Assembly: GCA_964515255.1 (NCBI GenBank)
Contig: CAZETL010000020.1
Location: 1-15,152 of the forward strand
Length of the DNA stretch: 15,152 nucleotides
Direction: 5' to 3'
Origin: GCA-016699975 sp964515255
GTDB taxonomy: Bacteria > Patescibacteriota > Minisyncoccia > Moranbacterales > UBA1568
Shown here in pieces: positions 1 to 5,304 of this stretch. The notes beneath the pieces are model-generated. The model worked only from the letters and a program-made list of their open reading frames with translations, did no database searches and was not told the DNA's origin. The number at the start of each line of letters is the position of its first letter. Position 1 is the stretch's first letter. The translations under genes and the position numbers were made by a program.

Positions 1-1136
1 GGTTGTGGCTGCCGAGCTCATTTCAGGCACTTCGTCGAAATGTGGAACGAGCGGGGACGGAACAAGGAGTCTTTCTTCTCCTGGCCATGCCTTCTCCTTT
101 CCGCCGTTGAAGAAATAGGTGACGTGAGCATATTTCTCAGTTTCGGCTATGCGAAGCTGAGTCTTTCCTTGTTTGCTGAGAACTTCGCCGAGAGCGTTTG
201 TGACGTCTTCCGGCNNNNNNNNNNCGCAAATGCGATATGTACGGGGAGATTTCGCTCGTATTCCGTCATAGCGACGAAATCGATATCGAGTTTCTTCGGT
301 CGCGAGAATCCGTCGAAGTCGGGCAGGGAAAATGCTTTCGTAATCTCGCGCGCCCGATCTTCGCGGTAGTTGAAGAATATGATTGAATCTCCGTCGCGAA
401 TGGTTCCGATAGGTTTTCCATCTTTGAGAATGGCGGCTGGTTCAATGAATTCATCGGTGATGCCTTTTTTGTAGGATTCCTCAAGGTATGAAACGGGATC
501 CTCAACTCCCGGAGTTCCTTCTGTCATGCATTGGTAGGCCTTTTCAAGGCGTTCCCAGTTATTGTTCCTGTCCATCCCCCAATTTCGTCCTCCAATCGTG
601 GCAATGGTCCCGGCCCCTATAAGGTTCGCTCTGGTGGCCACTTCTTTGATGGTATGAATGCCGGATGTCGGAGGGGAGTCTCGACCATCGGTAAATGCGT
701 GAATAAAGACATTCTTTACTCCATTCTGTGCGGCCATTTGCAGAAGCATGTACAAATGATCTTTGTTTGAGTGGACGGATCCTTCGCCGACGAGTCCCAT
801 GACGTGAAGCGCGCCGCCATTTTCTTTTACCCGGTTCATGGCGTCCAAAAAGGCGGTGTTTTTGAAAAAGGATCCGTCTTGCACGGCGAGCGAGATCCTT
901 GGGAGGTTTTGGTAGATGACTCGTCCGGCGCCAAGCGTCATATGGCCGACTTCGCTGTTTCCGGGCGTGTTCCATGGAAGTCCGACGGCGATGCCGGACG
1001 CTTGGAGTGCGGTGAGGGGATAATATTTGTTGAGTTTTTCTATCGTGGGAAGCTTCGCTTTTCTAATGGGGTTTCCTTGAGTGCTGAGGCTTAATCCCCA
1101 GCCGTCGAGCACGATGAGTATAATAGGGCGATACAT
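1..1136 (-). CDS. gpmI: 2,3-bisphosphoglycerate-independent phosphoglycerate mutase (partial, with assembly gap)
   Basis: Interconverts 3-phosphoglycerate and 2-phosphoglycerate in lower glycolysis, in the cytoplasm. It belongs to the Mn-dependent alkaline-phosphatase superfamily. The start ATG is at 1136 and the N-terminus reads MYRPIILIVLDGWG, with metal-ligand Asp11. The catalytic Ser is in TPGNSEVGH (Ser61). The inserted mutase domain shows HAFTDGRDSPP, then GGRNWGMDRNNNWER and FFNYREDRAREI. After the 10-N gap the family continues in another frame from 213 down to 1 (PEDVTNALGEVL, QLRIAETEKYAHVTYFFNGG, LVPSPLVPHFDEVPEMS). The 10-N filler is therefore the wrong length rather than a real frameshift. 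The remaining C-terminal phosphatase domain lies beyond the window edge; the family is usually about 510-550 residues. No clear Shine-Dalgarno precedes the start. It is transcribed away from rny. Confidence 0.95.
215..224. other. Assembly gap (10 N) inside gpmI
   Basis: Ten consecutive N. On the minus strand the codon before the gap ends exactly at 225 (Ala). The recognisable family frame resumes with Pro at 213, leaving one base (214) over. The true gap therefore has length 2 modulo 3, or a 1-base overlap of the two contig ends. The overlap would give an uninterrupted IAF-APEDV, which aligns with the family without an indel. Ten N does not fit. Confidence 0.95.
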
Positions 1137-1221
1137 AATTGGAGTGGTTCAGGAAACGAACGAGTGATTGAGCTACAAGTGTCAATGGTACCAACAAAAA
1201 TCTATTCTCAGAATCCTTCGT

Positions 1222-1250
1222 ATGGTAGCAGTTCGTCCGAACTTTGACAA
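1222..1250 (-). promoter_or_regulatory. Predicted sigma-70 promoter for gpmI
   Basis: On the minus strand, TTGTCA (1250-1245, 5/6 consensus), a 17-base spacer, then TACCAT (1227-1222, 4/6). Transcription would start near 1215, giving a gpmI leader of about 80 bases. The -35 box overlaps the rny -35 box on the other strand almost completely. Confidence 0.5.
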
Positions 1251-1272
1251 AAGGAGGAGGTCATTTTATGAT
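1244..1272 (+). promoter_or_regulatory. Predicted strong sigma-70 promoter for rny
   Basis: Perfect TTGACA (1244-1249), a 17-base spacer, then TATGAT (1267-1272, 5/6). The spacer contains AAGGAGGAGG followed by ATGATG, which could be mistaken for a ribosome binding site and start codon. The near-consensus promoter geometry makes the promoter reading more likely. The start would be near 1279, about 180 bases before the rny ATG. Confidence 0.7.
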
Positions 1273-1278
1273 GAAACG

Positions 1279-1460
1279 TACGGTTAAATTATTCTCCAAG
1301 TCTCGATTCAGCTGCAATATGCAAAGCTTCTTCTCTGAAATTACAAAACTGTTCCGCATTTCTATTTTTTCTCTTGAGATGATTCCCTCGCGGAACAGAG
1401 AAATATCTCGCGTTGTTTCGGCGGGAAGTTTTTTGCAACTGAACCGAGCTTCCTGCTCGT
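1279..1460 (+). promoter_or_regulatory. Structured 5' leader of rny
   Basis: About 180 bases between the predicted transcription start and the rny ATG. It can form a 7-bp stem GTTCCGC/GCGGAAC (1351-1357 with 1390-1396) around a U-rich 32-base loop. A 5-bp hairpin CGAGC-TTCCT-GCTCG (1445-1459) ends one base before the start codon, where a Shine-Dalgarno would be expected and none is seen. An open frame from ATG 1268/1271 runs through the leader and stops at 1471, overlapping the rny start by 11 bases. It is probably not a gene because its start lies in the -10 box. The divergent promoters and this leader fill the 324 bases between gpmI and rny. Confidence 0.4.
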
Positions 1461-2993
1461 ATGAGTGCTGATCTTTCTTTCTTGTTTGTAAGTATTTTGA
1501 CGCTTTCGGCAGGTTCGGTTCTTGGTTATTTTGCGCGGCAAACGATTGCGAAGCGACAACTCTCGACTGCCGAAGGGAAAGCGGAGCGTGTTACGGCTGA
1601 TGCCGCAAAGCGTTCGGAGGAGATTGTTCTTGAATCGAAGAAAAAGGCGGTGCAGATCCTTGAAGAGGCGAAGAAAAAGGAAAAAGAGCGGGAAGATCAG
1701 CTTTCCCGTCAGGAGCGAAGGATCGAGGGTCGAGAAGAAGCCATAGAAAAGAAATTTGAGGAAATAGATCAATCGAAGAAAATGCTCGAGAAGAAAGCTG
1801 AGGAAGTGCAAGCTATCCGGAAGGAAGCTGAGAAGGTTCGGGAAGAGGAGTTGGCCAGACTGGAGAGAATTGCCGGACTCAATAAAGAAGAAGCGAAGAA
1901 CATTCTCTTTCAACTTACGGAAGAGGAGAGTCGGGAAGTGATCGTCGACCGTATCAAGAAGCTTCAGAGAGAGGGGGAGGAGGAGATTGAACGAAAGGCG
2001 ATGTCAGTGATGGCACAGGTAATTCAGCGGTACTCTCGATCACATGTTTCCGAATTCACCACTACGACGGTTCCATTGCCGTCCGATGAAGTGAAAGGCA
2101 AGATTATCGGAAAGGAGGGGCGAAACATTCGCACTCTTGAGCGTCTGACGGGAGTGGAATTGATCGTTGATGATACCCCTGAAACAGTGCTTATATCAGG
2201 GTTTGACCCGGTTCGTCGCGAAACAGCGAAGATTGCTCTGGAGAAACTTATCGCTGACGGGAGAATCCATCCAGCTCGCATCGAGGAAGTAGTGGAGGAA
2301 TCGAAGAAGGCTGTTGATGAGAAGATACGGGAAGCGGGCGAATCGGCAGCCTATGAAGCGGGTGTTCCTGGTTTGCATCCAAAATTGCTCTATATCCTCG
2401 GACGGCTTCGATTCCGTTATAGCTACAAACAAAATGTTCTGACGCATTCCATAGAAGTGTCGGCGGTTGCCGGCGCTCTCGCAGCGGAATTGGGCGGCAA
2501 TGTCTCGGTTGCAAAGAAGGCGGGGCTTTTGCACGACATCGGGAAGGCGGTTGACCATGAGATTGAAGGGACCCATGTGAAAATCGGGATCCGCATTCTC
2601 GAAAAGTTCGGCGTTTCAGCAGAGGTGATCGAGGCGATGCGGTGTCACCATGATGAATTCCCGCATTCGTCGATTGAATCCTATATTGTAACGGCGGCGG
2701 ATGCTATCTCTGCGGCTCGCCCCGGTGCGCGCAAGGAAACCGCGGAAAAATATATTAAGAGGCTTGAAGAGCTGGAAGCGCTTATCAATTCGTTTGATGC
2801 GGTCGAGCGATCGTATGCGCTCTCCGCCGGGCGAGAAGTCCGCATTTTTGTGAATCCAGAAAAGACTGACGATCTTGGCGCGCTGAAACTTGCAAAAGAT
2901 ATTTCAAAGCGAATTCAAGACGAGTTGAAATATCCTGGAGAAATCAAGGTGATTGTTTTCCGTGAGACGCGCGCGGTAGAATTCGCTCGATAG
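1461..2993 (+). CDS. rny: Ribonuclease Y
   Basis: Membrane-anchored 5'-end-sensitive endoribonuclease that starts mRNA decay in many bacteria lacking RNase E. 510 residues, close to the family's roughly 520. Domain order: a transmembrane segment at residues 5-25; a long charged coiled coil at about 35-190; a KH RNA-binding domain with GKIIGKEGRNI at 213-223; and an HD phosphohydrolase domain with His329 (THS), His358-Asp359 (LLHDIGKA) and the distal Asp414 (TAADA). The C-terminus ends YPGEIKVIVFRETRAVEFAR, as expected for the family. The ATG at 1461 places the transmembrane helix at the very N-terminus, which supports this start although no Shine-Dalgarno is visible. No terminator separates it from the HU gene 114 bases downstream, so read-through into HU is possible. 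Confidence 0.97.
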   Translation: MSADLSFLFVSILTLSAGSVLGYFARQTIAKRQLSTAEGKAERVTADAAKRSEEIVLESKKKAVQILEEAKKKEKEREDQLSRQERRIEGREEAIEKKFEEIDQSKKMLEKKAEEVQAIRKEAEKVREEELARLERIAGLNKEEAKNILFQLTEEESREVIVDRIKKLQREGEEEIERKAMSVMAQVIQRYSRSHVSEFTTTTVPLPSDEVKGKIIGKEGRNIRTLERLTGVELIVDDTPETVLISGFDPVRRETAKIALEKLIADGRIHPARIEEVVEESKKAVDEKIREAGESAAYEAGVPGLHPKLLYILGRLRFRYSYKQNVLTHSIEVSAVAGALAAELGGNVSVAKKAGLLHDIGKAVDHEIEGTHVKIGIRILEKFGVSAEVIEAMRCHHDEFPHSSIESYIVTAADAISAARPGARKETAEKYIKRLEELEALINSFDAVERSYALSAGREVRIFVNPEKTDDLGALKLAKDISKRIQDELKYPGEIKVIVFRETRAVEFAR

Positions 2994-3005
2994 TTTTCCC
3001 TCCAT

Positions 3006-3034
3006 TTGCGTTCTTTTTGAGGAACGACTAGAAT
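3006..3034 (+). promoter_or_regulatory. Predicted promoter for the HU gene
   Basis: TTGCGT (3006-3011, 3/6), a 17-base spacer, then TAGAAT (3029-3034, 5/6). The predicted start is near 3041, giving a leader of about 67 bases that carries a hairpin. Confidence 0.45.
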
Positions 3035-3054
3035 AGTGGAGCAATCTAACAACT

Positions 3055-3081
3055 TCTCGCATGAGTTTTCCTTGTGCGAGA
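3055..3081 (+). promoter_or_regulatory. Hairpin in the HU mRNA leader
   Basis: A perfect 7-bp stem TCTCGCA (3055-3061) with TGCGAGA (3075-3081) and a 13-base loop. It lies about 10 bases before the Shine-Dalgarno of the HU gene. It has no U-tract, so it is not a terminator. It may stabilise the mRNA or act in regulation. Confidence 0.4.
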
Positions 3082-3107
3082 GAAATCTAGGAAGGGAGGT
3101 GGAGAAT

Positions 3108-3392
3108 ATGGCAAAGAACATCAATAAGGATATGCTGGTGCACTCGATTGTCGAGAAGACAGATCTCTCGAAGCGGGATGTAATGGCAGTTATCGATGCG
3201 CTCGTAGATGTAGTGACGGCGGAACTCCGATCAGGGAACAAGGTGACGGTGACGGGCTTTGGTACGTTCCGCGTTTCAAAGCGTGCGGCGCGCCAGGGTA
3301 TCAATCCGCAGACCAAGGAAAAGATAAATATTCCCGCAATGACTGTTCCGAAGTTTACGGCCGGGAAGACTCTCAAGGATTCGGTGAAGTAA
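3108..3392 (+). CDS. HU-family nucleoid DNA-binding protein
   Basis: Small dimeric histone-like protein that bends and compacts chromosomal DNA. 94 residues, a typical HU length. It has the helix-turn-helix dimerisation region at residues 4-45, then GFGTF (50-54), and the DNA-binding beta arm RQGINPQT with the intercalating Pro67. The IPAMTVPKFTAGKTLK ending is canonical. The ATG at 3108 is chosen because a strong Shine-Dalgarno (GGGAGGTGGAG, from 3094) precedes it and the protein starts MAKNINKDMLV as in the family; the upstream in-frame ATG at 3036 would add unconserved residues. It has its own predicted promoter and a strong terminator. HU and IHF subunits are hard to tell apart, but this one looks like HU. 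Confidence 0.96.
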   Translation: MAKNINKDMLVHSIVEKTDLSKRDVMAVIDALVDVVTAELRSGNKVTVTGFGTFRVSKRAARQGINPQTKEKINIPAMTVPKFTAGKTLKDSVK

Positions 3393-3415
3393 TTGCGAAA
3401 TACAAAAAGATAGGG

Positions 3416-3445
3416 ACAAAATCCCCCTCCCGGGGGATTTTGTTT
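3416..3445 (+). terminator. Rho-independent terminator after HU
   Basis: A perfect 12-bp stem ACAAAATCCCCC / GGGGGATTTTGT (3416-3427 with 3432-3443) closed by a TCCC loop. The U-rich side of the stem follows the G/C core. It lies 23 bases after the HU stop. Confidence 0.85.
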
Positions 3446-3533
3446 ATCAAAAGATCTCGCATCTGGTACTGGAGTCGCGATTCTCTGGCGAGACACTTGC
3501 GCATTGTGCGGTGTTGGAAGACGCTGCCTTGGA

Positions 3534-3562
3534 TGGACGACCGGGTTCTTCCGTGCTACAAA
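3534..3562 (+). promoter_or_regulatory. Possible promoter for tRNA-Pro
   Basis: TGGACG (3534-3539, 4/6), a 17-base spacer, then an extended -10 TGC-TACAAA (-10 at 3557-3562, 5/6). The predicted start is near 3569, about 19 bases before the tRNA. Apart from this site and the HU terminator, the spacer 3446-3587 holds nothing I recognise. Confidence 0.4.
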
Positions 3563-3587
3563 GGGTCTGTTGGTTTCTTGAAGATTT

Positions 3588-3658
3588 CGGAGAATAGTAT
3601 AGCGGTAGTACGCATGCTTTGGGAGCATGTAGTCCGGGTTCGACTCCCGGTTCTCCGA
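3588..3658 (+). tRNA. tRNA-Pro (anticodon UGG)
   Basis: The 7-bp acceptor stem CGGAGAA (3588-3594) pairs with TTCTCCG (3651-3657); the discriminator is A at 3658. The anticodon stem is CATGC/GCATG around the loop TTTGGGA, giving anticodon TGG. The T arm is CCGGG-TTCGACT-CCCGG. C at position 1 is usual for bacterial tRNA-Pro. CCA is not encoded (CA follows), so the tail must be added by a nucleotidyltransferase. No terminator follows, so the tRNA is probably co-transcribed with the reductase gene downstream. Confidence 0.95.
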
Positions 3659-3702
3659 CAATGATTCCCGGTGAACCCGATCTCTCTTTGCAAAATTTTC
3701 TT

Positions 3703-4422
3703 ATGGAGACATTTCGCGCGAAAGTTATCAGGATATCGAATGTCGCTGAGAAAACCATCTCAATAGAGTTGGAGAAACCGATTGGATTTTCCTTTGTCGC
3801 CGGTCAGTATTCTTTGCTCTCGGTTTTGAATCTTGTTGAGCAAGATTCAAAAGGGCCGCATCGATGCATGTCGATCGCTTCCGCTCCGTCAGACGACCAC
3901 CTTCTTTTTGCAATGCGCCTCTCCGAAAGCGGCTACAAGAAATCCGTTGCAAGGCTTTCTCCGGGCGACGAGATGATAGTCGGGAAGCCCATCGGACAAT
4001 TTACGCTTGTTTCGAATGACGCGAGCCCAATTGTTTTCCTGGTGGGCGGTATCGGCATCACGCCGGCCCGAAGTATCCTTCGAGAGGCGAATTTCTCGAA
4101 GGATGGTCGCGATTTCTCTCTCTTTTATTCGAATTATCGTCCGGAAGATACTGCATTTTTCGAGGAATTCTCGATTGGATTTCCGGATATTTCTTTCAAG
4201 AATGTTCTCTCCATGACTGACATGGAGAAGTCTTCGCGGCCGTGGTCGGGAGAACGAGGGTTTATCACGGGTGAAATGATTCAAAAATACGTCGGAGACG
4301 TTTCCGCTGCGATGTATTATCTTGTTGGCACGCTTCCCTTTACGCGCGCCATGGAGGGCATTCTTGCTGATTTTCGCATAGGAAAAGACCGCATAAAGCA
4401 GGACCCATTTATCGGCTTGTAG
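3703..4422 (+). CDS. Ferredoxin-NADP reductase-type FAD/NAD(P)-binding oxidoreductase
   Basis: A stand-alone flavoprotein reductase module of 239 residues, predicted to pass electrons from NAD(P)H through FAD to an unknown partner in the cytosol. The N-terminal beta-barrel has the FAD-binding HRCMSIASAP segment (residues 53-62); the family motif is usually RxYS, so Met replaces the usual Tyr. The C-terminal Rossmann half has VGGIGITPARSIL (114-126) for the nucleotide pyrophosphate, YLVGTLPFTRAM (206-217), and the typical C-terminal F-x-G-L. The first possible ATG, at 3661, starts two bases after the tRNA-Pro discriminator. METFRAKV at 3703 fits the family N-terminus, so I prefer 3703. Neither start has a Shine-Dalgarno. 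No electron acceptor domain or gene is adjacent, so the substrate is unknown. Confidence 0.88.
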   Translation: METFRAKVIRISNVAEKTISIELEKPIGFSFVAGQYSLLSVLNLVEQDSKGPHRCMSIASAPSDDHLLFAMRLSESGYKKSVARLSPGDEMIVGKPIGQFTLVSNDASPIVFLVGGIGITPARSILREANFSKDGRDFSLFYSNYRPEDTAFFEEFSIGFPDISFKNVLSMTDMEKSSRPWSGERGFITGEMIQKYVGDVSAAMYYLVGTLPFTRAMEGILADFRIGKDRIKQDPFIGL

Positions 4423-4521
4423 GGAGTTCTTTCAATGCGGGAACTCTCCGGGTATCTCTCAAAGACGGTTCTCTTGGTTTTTCCTGGGGTGGCATTTTTA
4501 GCTTCTTCCGAGGGAAAGGCC

Positions 4522-4549
4522 TTTACAGGTTTGCTTTCCACGGTATACT
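4522..4549 (+). promoter_or_regulatory. Predicted promoter for tRNA-Gly(UCC)
   Basis: TTTACA (4522-4527, 5/6), a 16-base spacer, then TATACT (4544-4549, 5/6). The predicted start near 4556 is about three bases before the mature tRNA. The preceding stretch 4423-4521 holds only a 6-bp hairpin GAGTTC/GAACTC (4424-4429 with 4441-4446) directly after the reductase stop. It has no U-tract and may be the 3' end structure of that mRNA. Confidence 0.75.
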
Positions 4550-4558
4550 GGACCCCAT

Positions 4559-4629
4559 GCGAGAGTAGCACAGTGGTAGTGCATCAGCCTTCCAAGCTGA
4601 CAACGCGGGTTCGATTCCCGTCTCTCGCT
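4559..4629 (+). tRNA. tRNA-Gly (anticodon UCC)
   Basis: The acceptor stem GCGAGAG (4559-4565) pairs with CTCTCGC (4622-4628); the discriminator is T at 4629, as is usual for tRNA-Gly. The anticodon stem is TCAGC/GCTGA around the loop CTTCCAA, giving TCC. The T arm is GCGGG-TTCGATT-CCCGT. CCA is not encoded. It has its own promoter just upstream and a terminator just downstream, so it is a single-gene unit. Confidence 0.95.
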
Positions 4630-4638
4630 CAGCAAAGG

Positions 4639-4667
4639 AAAAACTCCCCGAGACAGGGGAGTTTTTT
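4639..4667 (+). terminator. Rho-independent terminator after tRNA-Gly(UCC)
   Basis: Stem AAAACTCCCC / GGGGAGTTTT (4640-4649 with 4656-4665), loop GAGACA, followed by T residues. It begins about 10 bases after the tRNA. Confidence 0.85.
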
Positions 4668-4713
4668 ATTTTCTTCTATTTTAGAAGAGTGTTATCTGTT
4701 TGGATGATTATTA

Positions 4714-4742
4714 TTGATAGAAATATTTTTACGTGTTATAAG
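4714..4742 (+). promoter_or_regulatory. Predicted promoter for the 4834 gene
   Basis: TTGATA (4714-4719, 5/6), a 17-base spacer, then TATAAG (4737-4742, 5/6), in an A/T-rich stretch. The predicted start near 4749 gives a leader of about 85 bases. Confidence 0.65.
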
Positions 4743-4777
4743 AAAGTTTCTTAGCCTTCGGCGTTTCGAGTAAATCC

Positions 4778-4802
4778 CATGCTTGTCTCGCGGCGAGGCA
4801 TG
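4778..4802 (+). promoter_or_regulatory. Bulged hairpin in the leader of the 4834 gene
   Basis: CATGC (4778-4782) pairs with GCATG (4798-4802), and CTCG (4787-4790) with CGAG (4794-4797). A four-base bulge TTGT lies on one side and the apical loop is CGG. It lies 18 bases before the Shine-Dalgarno. It matches no riboswitch I know. Confidence 0.35.
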
Positions 4803-4833
4803 CAGGGGCGTTCATTCAACGAGGAGGGAAAAA

Positions 4834-5154
4834 ATGAAGGCGATCACGTTCTTTCAAAAAATCAGCGAGATTTTCGGGGTTCCCTCGATTGAGTCTTGGG
4901 GAGGCAATGTTGACCTTAATACTAAAAGGGCTTGCCTCGTTTGGTTTTATGTGAAAAGGAGGGAGGCGAGGGTTAACATTTGCATTCATTGGTTTGACGA
5001 GATGGATCGTATTTCAGCGACATCGATTTTTAATGGCGTTGTTCCGGTGCCTTGGAAAGAGCTGAGGCGATTGTTGATCCTGAAAGAAAATGGTTTAGGA
5101 GCTGATCTTTTCCGGTTTCGATCGATTAGCGGTTGTGTTTGTGACTTCGGTTAG
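4834..5154 (+). CDS. Hypothetical protein, 106 residues, unrecognised
   Basis: I do not recognise this protein. The ATG at 4834 is supported by a strong Shine-Dalgarno (GAGGAGGG, about 5 bases upstream), a predicted promoter, and a strong terminator 22 bases after the stop, so it is very likely a real monocistronic gene. The sequence has an N-terminal helix (MKAITFFQKISEIFGVPS). Alternating hydrophobic stretches, probably beta strands, follow at about residues 31-54 (RACLVWFYV and VNICIHWF), then a helix (PWKELRRLLILKE). There is no signal peptide or membrane segment. Four Cys occur (RAC, NIC, and GCVC near the end); they do not form an obvious metal site. It is probably a small soluble alpha/beta protein. 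A function cannot be assigned. Confidence 0.7.
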   Translation: MKAITFFQKISEIFGVPSIESWGGNVDLNTKRACLVWFYVKRREARVNICIHWFDEMDRISATSIFNGVVPVPWKELRRLLILKENGLGADLFRFRSISGCVCDFG

Positions 5155-5176
5155 CCTACTCCAATAGCAGTAAAGT

Positions 5177-5217
5177 GGACCTTGTGCGGTTTCTCGTGCA
5201 AGGTCCTGGTTTTTTTA
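5177..5217 (+). terminator. Rho-independent terminator after the 4834 gene
   Basis: A 12-bp stem 5177-5188 with 5195-5206 (GGACCTTGTGCG against CGTGCAAGGTCC, two G-U pairs), loop GTTTCT, followed by a run of T (5210-5216). Confidence 0.85.
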
Positions 5218-5250
5218 ATACACTCTTTCACGAAGGGGGAGATTTCTTTG

Positions 5251-5259
5251 TGATACAAT
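5251..5259 (+). promoter_or_regulatory. Extended -10 promoter for the 5305 gene
   Basis: TG (5251-5252), one base, then TACAAT (5254-5259, 5/6). There is no good -35 box at 16-18 bases, as is common for extended -10 promoters. The predicted start is near 5266. Confidence 0.45.
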
Positions 5260-5304
5260 GAGGACATATTCTCCGATCGGACTTGACTGGACTTGGAGAG
5301 GCTT

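Noticed and set aside
1244..1471. 75-residue frame upstream of rny with a strong apparent ribosome site
   Set aside because: Not listed as a gene because its start codons fall in the -10 box of a near-consensus promoter, so they would not be in the mRNA. Kept as a finding because the alternative is testable.
1362..1913. 183-residue Phe/Leu-rich minus-strand frame
   Set aside because: It looks membrane-like only because it is antisense to the Lys/Glu-rich coiled coil of RNase Y.
3447..3758. 103-residue minus-strand frame containing PGVEPGLHAPKAC
   Set aside because: This string is the translated antisense of the tRNA-Pro gene, a well-known source of false proteins. The rest of the frame has no Shine-Dalgarno or family resemblance.
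4435..4707. 90-residue plus-strand frame after the reductase
   Set aside because: It runs through the tRNA-Gly promoter, the whole tRNA and into its terminator. It has no Shine-Dalgarno, and the hydrophobic start is probably chance.
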